Source: Gari tellinella (Eukaryota > Mollusca > Bivalvia > Cardiida > Psammobiidae). Taken from it: a DNA stretch of 64,000 nucleotides. Made by a program: the position numbers and the translations under genes. The notes beneath the pieces are model-generated. The model was not told the origin of the DNA, ran no database searches, and saw nothing but the letters and a program-made list of their open reading frames with translations. Below, piece after piece: positions 12,342 to 23,760 of this stretch (position 1 is the first letter of the stretch; each line of letters opens with the position of its first letter). Where the stretch lies: NCBI GenBank assembly GCA_922989275.2, contig OV277858.1, positions 10,044,001 to 10,108,000 of the forward strand. The letters are read 5' to 3'.

Positions 12342-13988
12342 GAATTAATTTTTGATATTATCGATACCCGGATTTCGTTCTATTTATCCAATAACCATCT
12401 TTTACCACCTAAACCTAAATTTAACATTCGTCACTTAAAGAAGGGCATACAAGACTTTCATTCCAAATATGTACTCGTTCCTGCAGACAAAGTATCCAAT
12501 AATGTGATAATTGTATGACGATTACATTATGTTGATACTTTAAACCAGGAACTTGTGAATACCAATTCCTATACAACGACTAATTTAACGGAGCATAATG
12601 TAGTATCTGATCATCTTGATACTTGTACACAATTAAAAGCTGACATCAACATTGCATGTCATAAACTTCCTACTATGTACTGAATACCAAAACTCCACAA
12701 CACACCATATAAGTCTCGTTTTATTGCTAATTCAAGTGCATGTACTACTACAAAGCTTTCCAAACTTTTGACATCGTCTTTAATTAAAATCAAAGAACAT
12801 GTTCAAAGGTATTGTGACAAGACTTACGAAAATTCTGGACTTAATCTGTTTTGGTCTATCAAAAACTCGAATGAAATTTTGACGAAGCTTGAACATAGAA
12901 AATACCAAGCTTGCAATATTAGTACGTATGACTTTTCAACACTATATACTACCTTACCTCATAATTTAATAAAAGCTAAACTTATACAACTTATTGAAAA
13001 GACTTTTGCCAGAGAAAGGAAACTATTTCTGGCGTGTAATACTGATCGTGCATTTTTTACAAATGACACGGTTAAGCATTACACTATGTGGACTTGCACC
13101 GATGTCTGTAAATCACTATCATTTCTTCTGGATAATATTTATGTACGTTTTGGGAGTACCATATACCGCCAAGTGATTGGTATCCCTATGGGTACAAACT
13201 GTGCACACCTTGTCGCAGACCTATTTTTGTACTGTTATGAGAGGGACTTTATGCTAAGTCTAAAACCTGATACACAGGCAGATATGATCGAAGCCTTTAA
13301 CAACACATCGCGCTATCTAGATGATATTTTTAATATAGACAACCCATTGTTTGATACGTTGTTTCCTTTTATTTACCCAAAAGAATTACGCCTTAATAAA
13401 ACAAACGAGTCAAATTTATCGGCACCATTTTTAGATTTGGATCTTTTAATAAATAACGGTATTGTTTCTTCTAAGATTTACGATAAACGAGATGATTTTG
13501 ATTTTAGTATTGTAAACTATCCTCATCTAGATGGCGATGTTCCCCGTTCTACATCTTACGGGGTTTATATTTCACAACTTATTCGTTTTGCTAGGGCTTG
13601 TACCTCTGTTGAGGACTTCCACATTCGTAATAAAACTATTACTGAAAAGCTTCTTAAACAGGGGTACAGATTTCATAAACTTCGTAAAACATTTTCTAAA
13701 TTATTTTATAGAAATCTTCCTCTCATTAACAAGTACAAATGTAACTTAAAGTCTTTTCTGCGGCAAGGTATTTCACATCCGGAGTTTTATGGTGATGTGA
13801 TTTACAGACTTCGTAAGATTCTTGGACATATGCATTTTCAAAACCTATTTGTGAAACGTATTAGATTTTTCCTCAAAAAAGATTATGATCCAACTGTATT
13901 GCTGCGCACTTCACGTTTGGTTATCGATCAATCTACAATTGATAACTATGCTTTCCTCTTTGGTTGTGCGACGACAGACAGGGCTTAG
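12342..13988 (+). CDS. PLE reverse transcriptase, partial, with two in-frame TGA (probable Sec)
   Basis: The frame runs 548 sense-or-TGA codons from the junction to TAG at 13986. It contains no TAA or TAG and just two TGA, at 12516-12518 and 12681-12683. RT motifs in order: VLVPADK (near 12470), IPKLH...YKSRFIANS (near 12690-12735), YDFSTLYTTLPHNLI (near 12930), IGIPMGTNCAHLVADLFLY (near 13180) and the catalytic SRYLDDI (near 13310). These are followed by FLDLDL, KIYDKRDDFDF and SYGVYISQLIRFARAC. I assign it to the Penelope-like clade from recollection of such proteins. The TGA codons precede RLHY and IPKLH. With the SECIS at 13987-14053, selenocysteine is likelier than nonsense for at least the first. 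The ATG-initiated part starts only at about 12768-12800. Confidence 0.75.
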
Positions 13989-14053
13989 CACTACATGATG
14001 ATGTATCTCTAAAGCCGTCCTTAACCGGGAGAGTTATGTCGGATTTTCGTGCT
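13987..14053 (+). promoter_or_regulatory. SECIS element (selenocysteine insertion), type II-like
   Basis: Helix I: AGCAC (13987-13991) pairs with GTGCT (14049-14053). After an internal loop comes the quartet: 13996-13999 TGAT against 14041-14044 GGAT gives U·U, G·A, A·G and U·G. Helix II: 14000-14010 pairs with 14030-14040, with one U·U mismatch and two G·U pairs. The apical loop opens with AAA at 14011-14013, 12 nt after the ATGA. A 3-bp mini-stem (CCG/CGG) lies within the loop. All invariant SECIS features are present at canonical spacing. It overlaps the last two bases of the stop codon. Confidence 0.8.
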
Positions 14054-15355
14054 TTGGTTTTTCTCTCCCTCTCTGTCGTACCCTAAACCCTCCCATGTCT
14101 TACAGTTACTCGTGACTACAGACTATTCGCTTGAGTACAATTTGACCGTTGCCATAGTGGGTTATTTTTAACACGGGCTTGAATGTATAATTCTTTCCCG
14201 TGTTACTAATAATCCTGTCAGAGAATTTTGTTAGATGTTTTACATGTATTTACTTACTGTGCTGGCGGTCATTTTGATTGTAAGGTTGTGGAACAGGGTT
14301 TATATTTTATGTACACTGTTCGTCTTTATAGGTGTATATAGGAGATAAGTGTGAGGTTGGGCGCCCCTAAACCCAGGTTTAACCCCCCAGTGGTTGTTAA
14401 TAATTAATTAATTTATAATTGATTATTGATTGCTACTGACCGTACCAAGGCGGGCTCCTATATTCACTTAGCTTTATGTTTGTCTTGCGTGTTGTTTTCT
14501 ATTTAGTGTGTAGATGAAGGAATGGTATTGCGTGTGTGTGGTTGTGTGTGTGTGTTTGTTATGGTATGGCTGTGTGTGTGTTCTGCTTTAGAGACGGGTG
14601 TATTGTTTGTGTTGCGTTTCCTGCTTGAGTCTTCTTTCGTATTTATTTGATGCTAGACGAAACGGTAACATCTACTTAACCTTGTTACGGACGCACACAC
14701 GCATGGATGGACAATTACTATATGCCTCTGCATATGCCGGGGGCATAAAAAAGATCAACAAAAGGATCCTGAAGAGCTTACCAGATAAATGAGGGAGTAT
14801 CACATGGTTGTTTTGGGAAGTTTTTTCTACCAATCAAGGACAAACAGCTACTTTATGACCTTTTCTTACTGATACAAGCTTTGATGCAAATGACTTCTAC
14901 ATTTCTTTACCGATTGACATCAAACTTTGCATATGCATTTAACATGAAGTGTAGATGTGCATGACATGATATTATTCAAGTGAGTTGTTTTAAGATAGGT
15001 AAAGTTATGGCCAGTGATGGGACTTGTACATTTTTGGATCCAAACCAATGCTACATTTCTGTACCAATTCATATAAAACTTTGTATATGCATAATTAAAA
15101 ATGAAGTGTTAATTTTCACGACCCAAATCTTCATTCCACTGTTCCAAAGAATTACAGAATTAAGGCCACTGGATGAGCTGGAAAACTAGACCAATCAGAA
15201 ATGGTGATTCAAACCCCCAGTAGGGTTTTGTCACAAGAGGTAAATGTTTCAGTATAAAATTGTTGTGTGCACTAATGTGCTCCCTAACTATAACAACATG
15301 TAATAACTTCAAGCCTAATTTGGATAAAATATAACAACAAAGGGAAGTAATTCCA

Positions 15356-16966
15356 ACAAGGGACACATTGACCCTAAATCGCTCGCCTGGTACACCATGT
15401 AAAACTTGACCTATAGTGACCTAGATTATGTTTGTTTGTTTGTTTGTTTTGATTTTACGTCGCTTTGAACAGTATTTCAGTCATATCGCGACGTCCAGCT
15501 AATCACAGGTGGAAGAAGACCCCAGAAGCCCTTTATGCACTGTAACAGGCACAAATCGGCAACTGGGTAGAACCACCGACCTTCCGCAAGCCAGCTGGAA
15601 GGCTTCCCCACATAAAAAATCCGAACGACCCTACTGGGATTCGAACTCACAGCGGTGAGGAGCTTAGTGATGTAAGTCACAGTGACTATACCGCTAGGCC
15701 ACGGAGCCCCCCCCCCCCCCCACCTAGATTATGTATGACTAGACATGACCCACAATCAACACTAGAATGTTAACAAGATGTTTCTATGAGTTGACCTAGT
15801 AGCCTAGTTTTTGACCAGACACAACCCTCATTTGATTTTGACCTTGATTTGATGTAGGCAAGCATCATTCAGATCTGAGTTAACACTGGTTTTGATTTGA
15901 CCTAGTGACCTAGTTTTGACCTGACATTACCCATATTATTAATTAGGCAAACATTCTATTTTGTTTGCATTTAAAGCCATTGAGACTTGTAGCATCTAGA
16001 GTGTTAACAAAGTTTTTCTATGATTTGACCTAGAGTAACCTAGTTTTTGACCAGACATGACCCACATTAACACTTGACCTGGATATCAATAGGGCAAACA
16101 TTCTTACCAAGTGTCATGAAGATCGGATAAGTTTTGTAGCCTCTAGGGTATGAGTAAGGTTTTCCAATTATTTGACCTAGTGACTGAGTGTTTGACCAGA
16201 CCTGACCCATGTTGGAACTTGACCTAGATATCAATGAGGCAAACATTTTAAGTAAGTGTCATGAAGATTGGATGAGTTTTGTAGCCTCTAAAGTGTTAAC
16301 AAGGTTTTCCTATGAATTGCCCTAGTGGCTAATGACCTAGTTTTAGACCCGAACTGACCCGCATTCAAACTTGACATAGATATCAATTAGGCAAACATTA
16401 TACCCTAGTTGAATTTAAATCCAATTAGATGTGTAGCCTCTAGAGACTGTTCATAAGGTTTTCCTATGATTTGACCTAGTGACCTAGTTTTTAACTGGCC
16501 ATGACCCACATTCAAACTTGACCTTGATATAAATGAGGTTAACATTTAAAAATAATTCATTTAGATACAATGAGATTTGTAGCCTCTAGAGTGTTAACAA
16601 GGTTTTTACTATGATTTGACATAGTGACCTAGTTTTGACTGGACATGACCCACATTCGAACGTGACCAACATTTTTCAAAACAAACATTAAAACTAATTA
16701 TCATGAATACCAAATGAAATGTGTAGTCCTTAGAGTGTTAACAAGGTTTTTCTTTGATTTGACCTAGTGACCTAGTTTGTAACCGGACATAACCCTCATT
16801 CGCACTTGACCTAGATTTCATTAAGATAAACATTGTTATCAAGTTTCATGAAGATCCAATGAACTGTGTGGCCATTTAAATGTTAACAAGCAATTGTGGA
16901 CGGAGGACAGACATCCAGCGATCCTAATAGCTCACCTTGGCACTTAAGTGCCAGGCGAGCTAAAAA
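15356..16966 (+). mobile_element. Helitron-like element B with 145-bp-type array
   Basis: Starts ACAAGGGACACATTGACCC, then AAATCGCTCGCCTGG. Ends with the hairpin at 16930-16960 (GCTCACCTTGGCAC / GTGCCAGGCGAGC) and TAAAAAT. The interior is a degenerate array of GACCTAGTGACCTAGTTTTTGACC units. It is inserted in a copy of the 160-bp repeat: the flanks AGTAATTCCA and AAAATACTGATGACAGAG are contiguous in uninterrupted copies (e.g. near 28320), so no target duplication is evident. A SINE is nested at 15431-15721. Confidence 0.75.
15431..15721 (-). mobile_element. tRNA-derived SINE nested in element B
   Basis: Same family as 11212-11492, in reverse. The A-rich tail is read here as TTTGTTTGTTTG; B box GGGATTCGAACTC lies near 15638 and the head ends GGCCACGGAGCCCCC. 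The flanking 12-bp direct repeat ACCTAGATTATG (15419-15430 and 15722-15733) is a clean target-site duplication. Confidence 0.88.
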
Positions 16967-17500
16967 TACTGATGACAGAGTAACAGTTCTTGAGCATGGC
17001 ACTCCTAGACAATGATATATACATAATCTGTATATTAAGTTTTAAGTCAATAACTCTTATTATTATGTTCCAGACAAGACTACATTCGATAAAATATAAC
17101 AACAAACAATAAAAATACTGATGACGGAGTAACGGTTCTTATACACTGCACTCCTGGTCAATAAGATATGTCTGTATATGAAGTTTGAAGTCAATACTAT
17201 GCCTGACTTTACCATAACCTCTTATGACTTTGACAGACATGACCAAACTTGTATTGAAATCAAGAGCTTTATCAGATGAGTACACATACCGACTATGAAG
17301 TTTCTATCACATGTTACTAAGTTCAAAAGTTATGACCAATGTTAAATTCAGCCTATTAAGTATTTAAATAACCTCTACATGACCTTGACCTTGAATTGAG
17401 ACCAAATGCAAACTATGAAGTCTCTATCATATTTTATTGAAGTATTTATAGATCATATGTGATTCAAAATTTATGGTCAAGTTTCAAGCTGTGGACAGAC
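16967..17500. repeat. 160-bp tandem repeat array, degenerate
   Basis: Units with AATACTGATGACRGAGTAAC, GCACTCCTRGTCAATRAGAT, TGTATATGAAGTTTGAAGTC and ATAACAACAAA. The same unit forms 28290-28480, 29004-29685 and, inverted, 60430-61560. No gene. Confidence 0.65.
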
Positions 17501-17741
17501 AAGCAGCGAGGACCGAAACAATTTGCCCCAACTGTAAGTCATACTGGGTATCTACAAGGAGAAATACAGTATGTTTACACTAGAATATATGGTGAGCCGC
17601 ATAAAATGGATCAATTAGTATTACCTGAGCTTTTTCTTTTTTTCCCCACTGTGTTACGTGATTTCCAAACTGAAATCATCTCTTTCTGAAATTGACAAAA
17701 TATGATACACATACTAACTTTAACTACATGCAACACTTTAA

Positions 17742-17990
17742 AAACAAGGGCCATGTAACACTTGACCTATAGTGCTCTAGATTTTGACCTCACATGACCC
17801 ACATTCAATCATGGCCTAGATTTTGATGAGGCAAACAAATTGAGAAAAGTTTCATTAAGATTAAATGAGATTTGTAGCTTCTAGAGCAGTGATTATTTTA
17901 GAAATCAGATGAATGAGTCTCATTCTGTAAAACAAAAATTGAGTCCTTCAGGTGAAAAATTTACCCTATATCCTATAACTTATTTCTTGC
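17742..17990 (+). mobile_element. Left-end fragment of Helitron-like element (C)
   Basis: AACAAGGGCCATGTAACACTTGACC at about 17742, followed by about 1.5 of the GACCTAG-type units. No right hairpin follows, so the copy is truncated. Confidence 0.5.
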
Positions 17991-18008
17991 TTTGAAGACA
18001 GGTGACAA

Positions 18009-18077
18009 CTTAAAGCAGGTTGAAAGTAAAGCAGATTTTGCCTTAAAGCACTTCTGTTTTACTTCAAACCTGCTTTA
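18009..18077. repeat. GCTTTAAGCAGG hairpin element, copy 1
   Basis: Inverted arms TTAAAGCAGGTTGAAAGTAA and TTACTTCAAACCTGCTTTA around a GCAGATTTTGCC core. It belongs to a family of about 80-bp foldbacks also at 26319-26400, 37876-37930, 52689-52767 and 62290-62370. Confidence 0.75.
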
Positions 18078-18863
18078 TGGACATATGCGACCAAATGAAA
18101 TCTCCGAAGGATCTTTTTGTGCCCGATATATATGTTTTTTTCTTAATTGTTTTTGGCTCCAATTCAATGAAAACACTCACTGAATCAACATTTAACTGAA
18201 ATAAATTGATGAAAGCTATAGATGTGACAAATAAGACAATGGTAAAAAAAATAAGTTATAATGCTTCGATTGAAACTACAGGCACTTATATACCTATACA
18301 AATGGCCTAAAAAGCAGACAGCTTTTTCTATGTGTTCCCCGGTTAACGCTTATATTCAATTTGATAAAGTTCTGGGTAATTAACTTAGCCTTATTAGATA
18401 AGAGTATTTGCTAAGTTTCACGTATTTCATTTACCAAGTACAATTTCATGGCATGCATGTAACGTTTATAATACGCAATTATTGGAGATTGTTTGAAACT
18501 GAAGGTACCTTTGGGAGGTAACTGATTTGCACGATTTCGTAGAGTAACGATGCTTGATTTATCATACTTATTTTAAAGCCACCAGGTGTCTCACGCATTG
18601 GTAGCATATGTTCTACTATCTGCTGGGATAAAGATGTTGCATAATATACAAGTACTGTAGAATTATTCACGGCAGTGGATGAGTACAATAAAGGCAAACA
18701 ACTGTGTTATAATTCAACTTATATCATATGGAGTAATGTGTTAATAAATGCCAGAAAAGCTTTGGGTCCATGGGATGCGCAACTTTTCAAATAATGAGTC
18801 CCTGGCAAAATTAATGAGTACAGAACTCAGGATTCACAGGTAAAAGAACCACTGCTAGTGTAA
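18078..18863. other. No confirmed gene; one exon-like stretch
   Basis: A minus-strand open stretch at about 18701-18490 begins after an acceptor-like ACACAG and ends before GTACCTTCAG. It has protein-like composition but no family I recognise; see findings. Otherwise nothing is supported. Confidence 0.3.
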
Positions 18864-19902
18864 ACAAGGGCCACCATGACCCTAAATCGCTCACCTGGTA
18901 CACCATGTAAAACATGACCCATAATCAACCTTTATAGTGTGAACAAGATTTTTCTAAAATTTGACCTAGTGACCTAGTTTTTGACCGGACATGACCCACA
19001 TTCAAACTTGACCTGGATCTCATCAAGACCAACATTTTGATGAAGTTTCATAAAGATCCATATAGATTTGTAGCCTCTAGAGTGTTAACAAGGTTTTTCT
19101 ATGATTTGACCTAGTGACCTAGTTTTTAACTGGACATGACCCACATTTAAAATTGACCTAGATTTTAATGAGGAAAACATTCTGACCAAGTTTCAGTAAG
19201 ATCCATTGAGATTTGTAGCCTCTAGAGTGTTAACAAGGTTTTTCTTTGATTTGACCAAGTGACCTAGTTTTTGACCGGACATGACCCACATTCATACTTG
19301 ACCTAGATATGAATAAGGCAAACATTTCGACTAAGCTTCATGACGATACGATGAGATTTGAAGCCTATAGAGTGTAAACAATGTTTTCCAATGATTTGAC
19401 CTAGTGACCTAGTTTTTGACCTGACATTACCCATATTCGAACTTGACCTAGATATCAATTAGGCAAACATTCTGACTAGGTTGCATTAAATTCCAATGAG
19501 ATTTGTAGAATCTGGAGTGTTAACAAGGTTTTCTATGATTTGACCTAGTGACCTAGTTTTTGACCGAGGATGACCTATATTCAAACTTGACCTAGATATC
19601 AATGAGCCAAACATTTTGACAGTTTCATTAAAATCCAATAAGATTTGTAGCCTCTAGAGTGTTAACAAAATGTTTCTATGATTTGACCTAGTGACCTAGA
19701 TTTTGATCTGACATGACCCACAATCGTACTTGACCTAGATTTTACCAAGACAAACATTGTCATCAAGTTCCATGAAGATTGAATGAGATTTGTAGCAGCT
19801 AGAGTGTTAACGAACCAATTGTGAACAGACAGACAGACGGACGACAGACATCCAGCGGTCCTAAAAGCTCACCTTGGCACTTCGTGCCAGGTGAGCTAAA
19901 AA
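18864..19902 (+). mobile_element. Helitron-like element D with 145-bp array
   Basis: Left end ACAAGGGCCACCATGACCC then AAATCGCTCACCTGG. Right end hairpin at 19867-19896 (GCTCACCTTGGCAC-TTC-GTGCCAGGTGAGC), then TAAAAATG. A GACAGACAGACGGACGACAG tract sits just inside the right hairpin. The interior is about six units with a period of 143-145 bp: TTGACC of the GACCTAGTGACCTAG motif begins at 18961, 19106, 19251, 19396, 19540 and 19683. Confidence 0.8.
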
Positions 19903-20107
19903 TGTATTCTTATGATTTGACCCAGTGACCTATATTTTGTTCCGACACAACCAACATTCAACCCTGACCTAGATATCAATAAAAAACATTTTAACCAAGT
20001 TTCATCAACATTTAAAAAGATTTTTAGCTTCTAGCTGTTAACAAATGTCTGATATGATCTAGTTACCATGTTTTTGACCGGACATTTCCCATATTCATCC
20101 ATGACTT

Positions 20108-21165
20108 AGATATAATTGAGATAAACATTTTGATCCAGTTGCATTAAAATCCGATGAGATTTGTAACCCTACATTTTGACACAAACAGATTTTTCCTTAA
20201 TTTGCATTGGTTCATAATTTTTTAATAACTTTTGAAGAGTTTCGACTAAAAGAGAGATGTCAAAAAACTTACCTCATTCCTCCATCAGAGATTATTGCTG
20301 TCCCCATAATCATACACAATTTCTTGTCATGCTTTGATGAGCTGAAATAGATTAAAACTATTGGTTATATGAGAAAAAGAACCTGTCACTAGTCGTTGTA
20401 TGAGACAAACTGATCTAAACCTCGGCTAGAATAGAAAAATTATTTAGCACGCCAATACTCGCTTAATAAGCAATCACATTTCAATCCTAGACTCGGTCGT
20501 TACATCATCCCATGAAACACCACAATAATGTTCATTTATTGTTCCCAATGGATTCGTTATCTAATTAACATCAATTAATTTGACTTGTCCGTCCAGACAG
20601 ATAAGGTAATCTCAACCCCCCCCCCCCCCCCCCAATATTTTTGGTTATCTCCGTCCGCAAGGTGAGAACAGCTTGTGTAATACAATGACTGACGGCATAT
20701 CCCATAGTTTTGAGATTTTACCTAGTTTAAGATCCCACATGACCAAGCTTCAAGTGTGACCTAAATTTCATGAAGGACATGGCACTGACAGAATCTCATA
20801 AAGATATAGCCAAATATGTGACTTCTTAAAGCCACTCGCATCCAGATGGTGCATTTGCAAAAAATAAAAGAAATTACTCAAATATATACAAAAGGGTAGC
20901 ATTATCGTGCATCTGGCATTGGAAAAATATGACCAGTCTAATAACACCCTCTCAAAAAATCTTCAAATCTTTTTAGATATTTTCCATCGTTTTATCCATA
21001 GCGTCGAAAGTTGCTATAGAAATTAAGTCAGGACTCAGACATAAGCTCTAGTGAACTAAAAATGTAATATTAAACTCAGAAAAGGAGAGATAACAGCTCA
21101 GGCATTATGGTTATCTTCAGCTGGGAATAAAATTAATCCTCATTAACACCGGGAAAAACTGTATT
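20108..21165 (+). repeat. Outer palindrome arm, left block 1
   Basis: This block is an inverted copy of about 62946-63995. Shared landmarks read in reverse there include AACCTCGGCTAGAAxAGAAAA, the phrase around ATTAATTTGACTTGTCCGTCC, and GGATTAATTTTATTCCCAGCTG. The poly-C run at about 20618-20633 is longer here than in the mate. It holds no gene. A TTAA-type short element (from 20827) lies in both copies. Confidence 0.85.
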
Positions 21166-21375
21166 ACTTATAAAATTTGGTTAGGATGTTGGGGGGTTTA
21201 AGTAGACACCAACTTATATTTTGTAAGGATGTTGGGGGGTTTAAGTAGACACCAACATATATTTGGTTAGGATGTTTGGGGGTTAAGTAGACACCAACAT
21301 ATATTTGGTAAGGATGTTTGGGGGGGGGGGGGGCGGTTAAGTAGACACCAATATATATTTTGTAAGGATGGTGGG
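21166..21375. repeat. Minisatellite, unit about 60 bp
   Basis: Four units of AGGATGTTGGGGGGTTTAAG followed by TAGACACCAACATATATTTG. The array resumes at 23637-23760 after the inserted element E, so E split it. The minus-strand open frame across it is an artefact of the repeat. Confidence 0.8.
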
Positions 21376-23636
21376 TATTTAGCTCACCTGAGCACAAAGT
21401 GCTCAAGGTGAGCTATTGTGATCGGTCGCCGTCCGTCGTACGTCGGTGTCGGTGTTGGTGTCGGTGTTGGTGTCGGTGTCCGTGTCGTCTGTTCACAATT
21501 TGTTTCAAATAACTTCTTCTCTGAAACCAATGGCCCAATTTTAACCAAACTTGGTCAGATACATACTGTAGTTGTGAGCTTCAAAAAGTGTTGAAAAAAG
21601 TGGGTGGGGCTATCGGTATTGTTTCCATGGCAACCATGCACAATATCTAAAAAAATCTTCTTCTCAAAAACTACTGGTCCGATTTCAATTTGCTTTTCAC
21701 CAAAATGTTTCTCAATTAATACACTTTCAAAGTTGTTCAAAAAAATTTGATCAGTCTAAAAACATGGCCACCAGAGGGCGTGGTCATTTTCCGCATTTAC
21801 ATAATATTGACAGCCGAAGTCAAGACTTTAAAAATCTTTTTATCAATAACTATAAGTCCTAGGACAACCAAATTTCATATGTAGCATCATGTTGTGAACC
21901 TTGACCAAGATTGTTAAAATAATGACCCCCGGGTCAAAAATGGCCCGCCCCTGGGCTTATCAGTTTTTCGTAGGAAAACCTTTATAACTCTTATTCTCTG
22001 AAACTGTATGACCTAGACCTTTTATATTTGGCATGTAGCTTTTCCATCTGGTCCTCTACCAACATTATTCAAATCATGACCCCCGGGTCAAAAATGGCCC
22101 CGCCCCAGTGCTTATCAGTTTTACATAGACTTATATAGGAACACTTTTAAATGTCTTCTTCTCTGAAACTGTAAGGCCCAGACCTTTTATATTTGGCATG
22201 TAGCTATGCCTTACGGTCCTCTACCAAGATTGTTCAAATCATGACCCCCGGGTAAAAATGGCCCCGCCCGGGACTTATCAGATTTACATAGACTTATATA
22301 GGAAAACCTTTAAAATTCTTCTTCTCTGAAACCATAAGGCCAAAACCTTTTATATTTGGCATGTAGCTTTGCATCTGGTCCTCTACTAAGATTGTTCTCA
22401 AATCATGACCCCCAGGTCAAAAATGGCTTTGCCCTGGGGGCTTATCAGTTTTACATAGACTAATATAGGAAAACCTTTAAAAATCTTCTTCTCTGAAACC
22501 GTAAGGCCCAGACTTTTTATATTTGGCATCTAGCTTTGCCTTATGGTCCTCTACCAAAATTGTTCAAATCATGACCCCTGTGTCAAAAATGGACCTGCCC
22601 CAGGGCTTATCAATTTTACATAGACTTATATAGGAAAACCTTTAAAAACCTTCTTCTCTGAAACCATTAAAGGCCCAGACCTTTTATATTTGGCATCTAG
22701 CTTTGCCTTACTGTCCTCTACCAAACTTGTTCAAATCATGACCCCCGTGTCAAACATGGACCCGCCCAGGGGCATATCAGTTTTACATAGACTTATATAG
22801 GAAAACCTTTAAAAATCTTCTTCTCTGAAACCGTTAAAGGCCCAGACTGTTTTATATTTGGCGTCTAGCTTTGCCTTATGGTCCTCTACCAAAATGGTTC
22901 AAATCATGACCCCTGTGTCAAAAATGGCCCTGCCCCAGGGCTTATCAGTTTTACATAGACTTATAATGGAATTTTTTTAAAAAACAATTGCTTCTCTTAA
23001 AACCATTGTCAGAATTCAATAATATTTTGAATGAATATTGTTTAAGTGACCCTTTATTAGCACTATTTATGTCATTGCCATATTTTTCCCTTTTGCTCAA
23101 ATAGTAATAATGACAACAGATTTCGAATTACTTCTTCATGCAACAGTCCACATACATGCAATGACAAACTTCATTTTGCATTGAGTATAGGAAAAGCTTA
23201 AAAACTCTTCTTCTCTGAAACTGTATGGCCTAGACATTTTATATTTGGCATGTAGCTTTGCCGTATCTCCCTTTATACAATATTTTTTCAAATTTTGGAG
23301 TGAAATAAGATTTTGTGAAAGATCTTCAATATTGTAAATTTATTTGTTCATTTATCCTACTTTACATCTTTACTTACACTCTAACTTGTCTTCAGCAGGC
23401 AAATGGATACTTCCCCAAAACTATGTGATCAATTCCATTTCTGCCTGACTGCCACCCTTTGACAATTCCTTGTGGGTGGGCAAAGATAATGTTTACTTGT
23501 TAGTATATTACTAAATACCCTGTTTCTTCATTGACATATGAAATACAAACGTCTTGTCATTTCATTTTCAACTGACATAATTAATTACTGCTATTATTCT
23601 CAGGTGAGCGATATAGGGCCATCATGGCCCTCTTGT
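21376..23636 (-). mobile_element. Helitron-like element E with 166-bp array
   Basis: Minus orientation. The left end is at 23636 (reverse complement ACAAGAGGGCCATGATGGCC, a 15-nt palindrome, then TATATCGCTCACCTGAG). The right hairpin is at 21381-21414 (GCTCACCTGAGCAC / GTGCTCAAGGTGAGC). Inside it a GTCGGTGTC/GTCCGTCGTACG tract is followed by an array with CAAATCATGACCCCCGGGTC recurring at 22072, 22237, 22401, 22567, 22734 and 22902, a period of about 166 bp. The element interrupts a minisatellite present on both sides. Confidence 0.82.
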
Positions 23637-23760
23637 TTAAGTAGACACCAACATATATTTGGTTAGGATGTTGGGGGTTTAAGTAGACAACATCATATAT
23701 TCCGTTAGGATGTTGTGGGGTTTAAGTAGACACCAACATTGTATATTTCTTTGGGATGAT
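23637..23760. repeat. Minisatellite, second half
   Basis: Units AGGATGTTGGGGGTTTAAGT / AGACACCAACATATATTTGG continue the array of 21166-21375. Confidence 0.75.

Larger units (their letters stand above)
12340..14648 (+). mobile_element. 5'-truncated Naiad-like Penelope element
   Basis: The element comprises a reverse transcriptase frame (12342-13988), a SECIS-like hairpin at the stop codon, and a 3' UTR with GGCGCCCCTAAACCCAGG, a GT microsatellite and the end CTTTCGTATTTATT. Two more 3' fragments in the window (3600-3893 and 47528-47908) share that end and define the 3' boundary. The 5' boundary is fixed by the interrupted repeat unit: the frame opens directly at the junction, so the copy is truncated and the N-terminal endonuclease expected for Naiads is missing. 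No long target duplication is seen. Confidence 0.75.
12002..14752 (+). mobile_element. Helitron-like element A, split by a PLE
   Basis: It starts ACAAGAATGC at 12002 and ends with a hairpin (TATGCCTCTGCATATGCC...GGGCATA, 14721-14747) followed by AAAAA. It contains two tandem units of about 175 bp beginning AAGGTCAAGGTCAAAATCA (12064 and 12236). The second unit stops at GCGGTGTT (12339) and resumes at GATGCTAGACGAAACGG (14649), exactly where unit one reads GTGTTGATGCTAGATGAAA. The PLE lies in between. Assignment to Helitron-like elements is by architecture and is tentative. Confidence 0.6.

Noticed and set aside
21164..21406. 80-codon frame with repeated IYVGVYL
   Set aside because: It is a translation of the 60-bp minisatellite.
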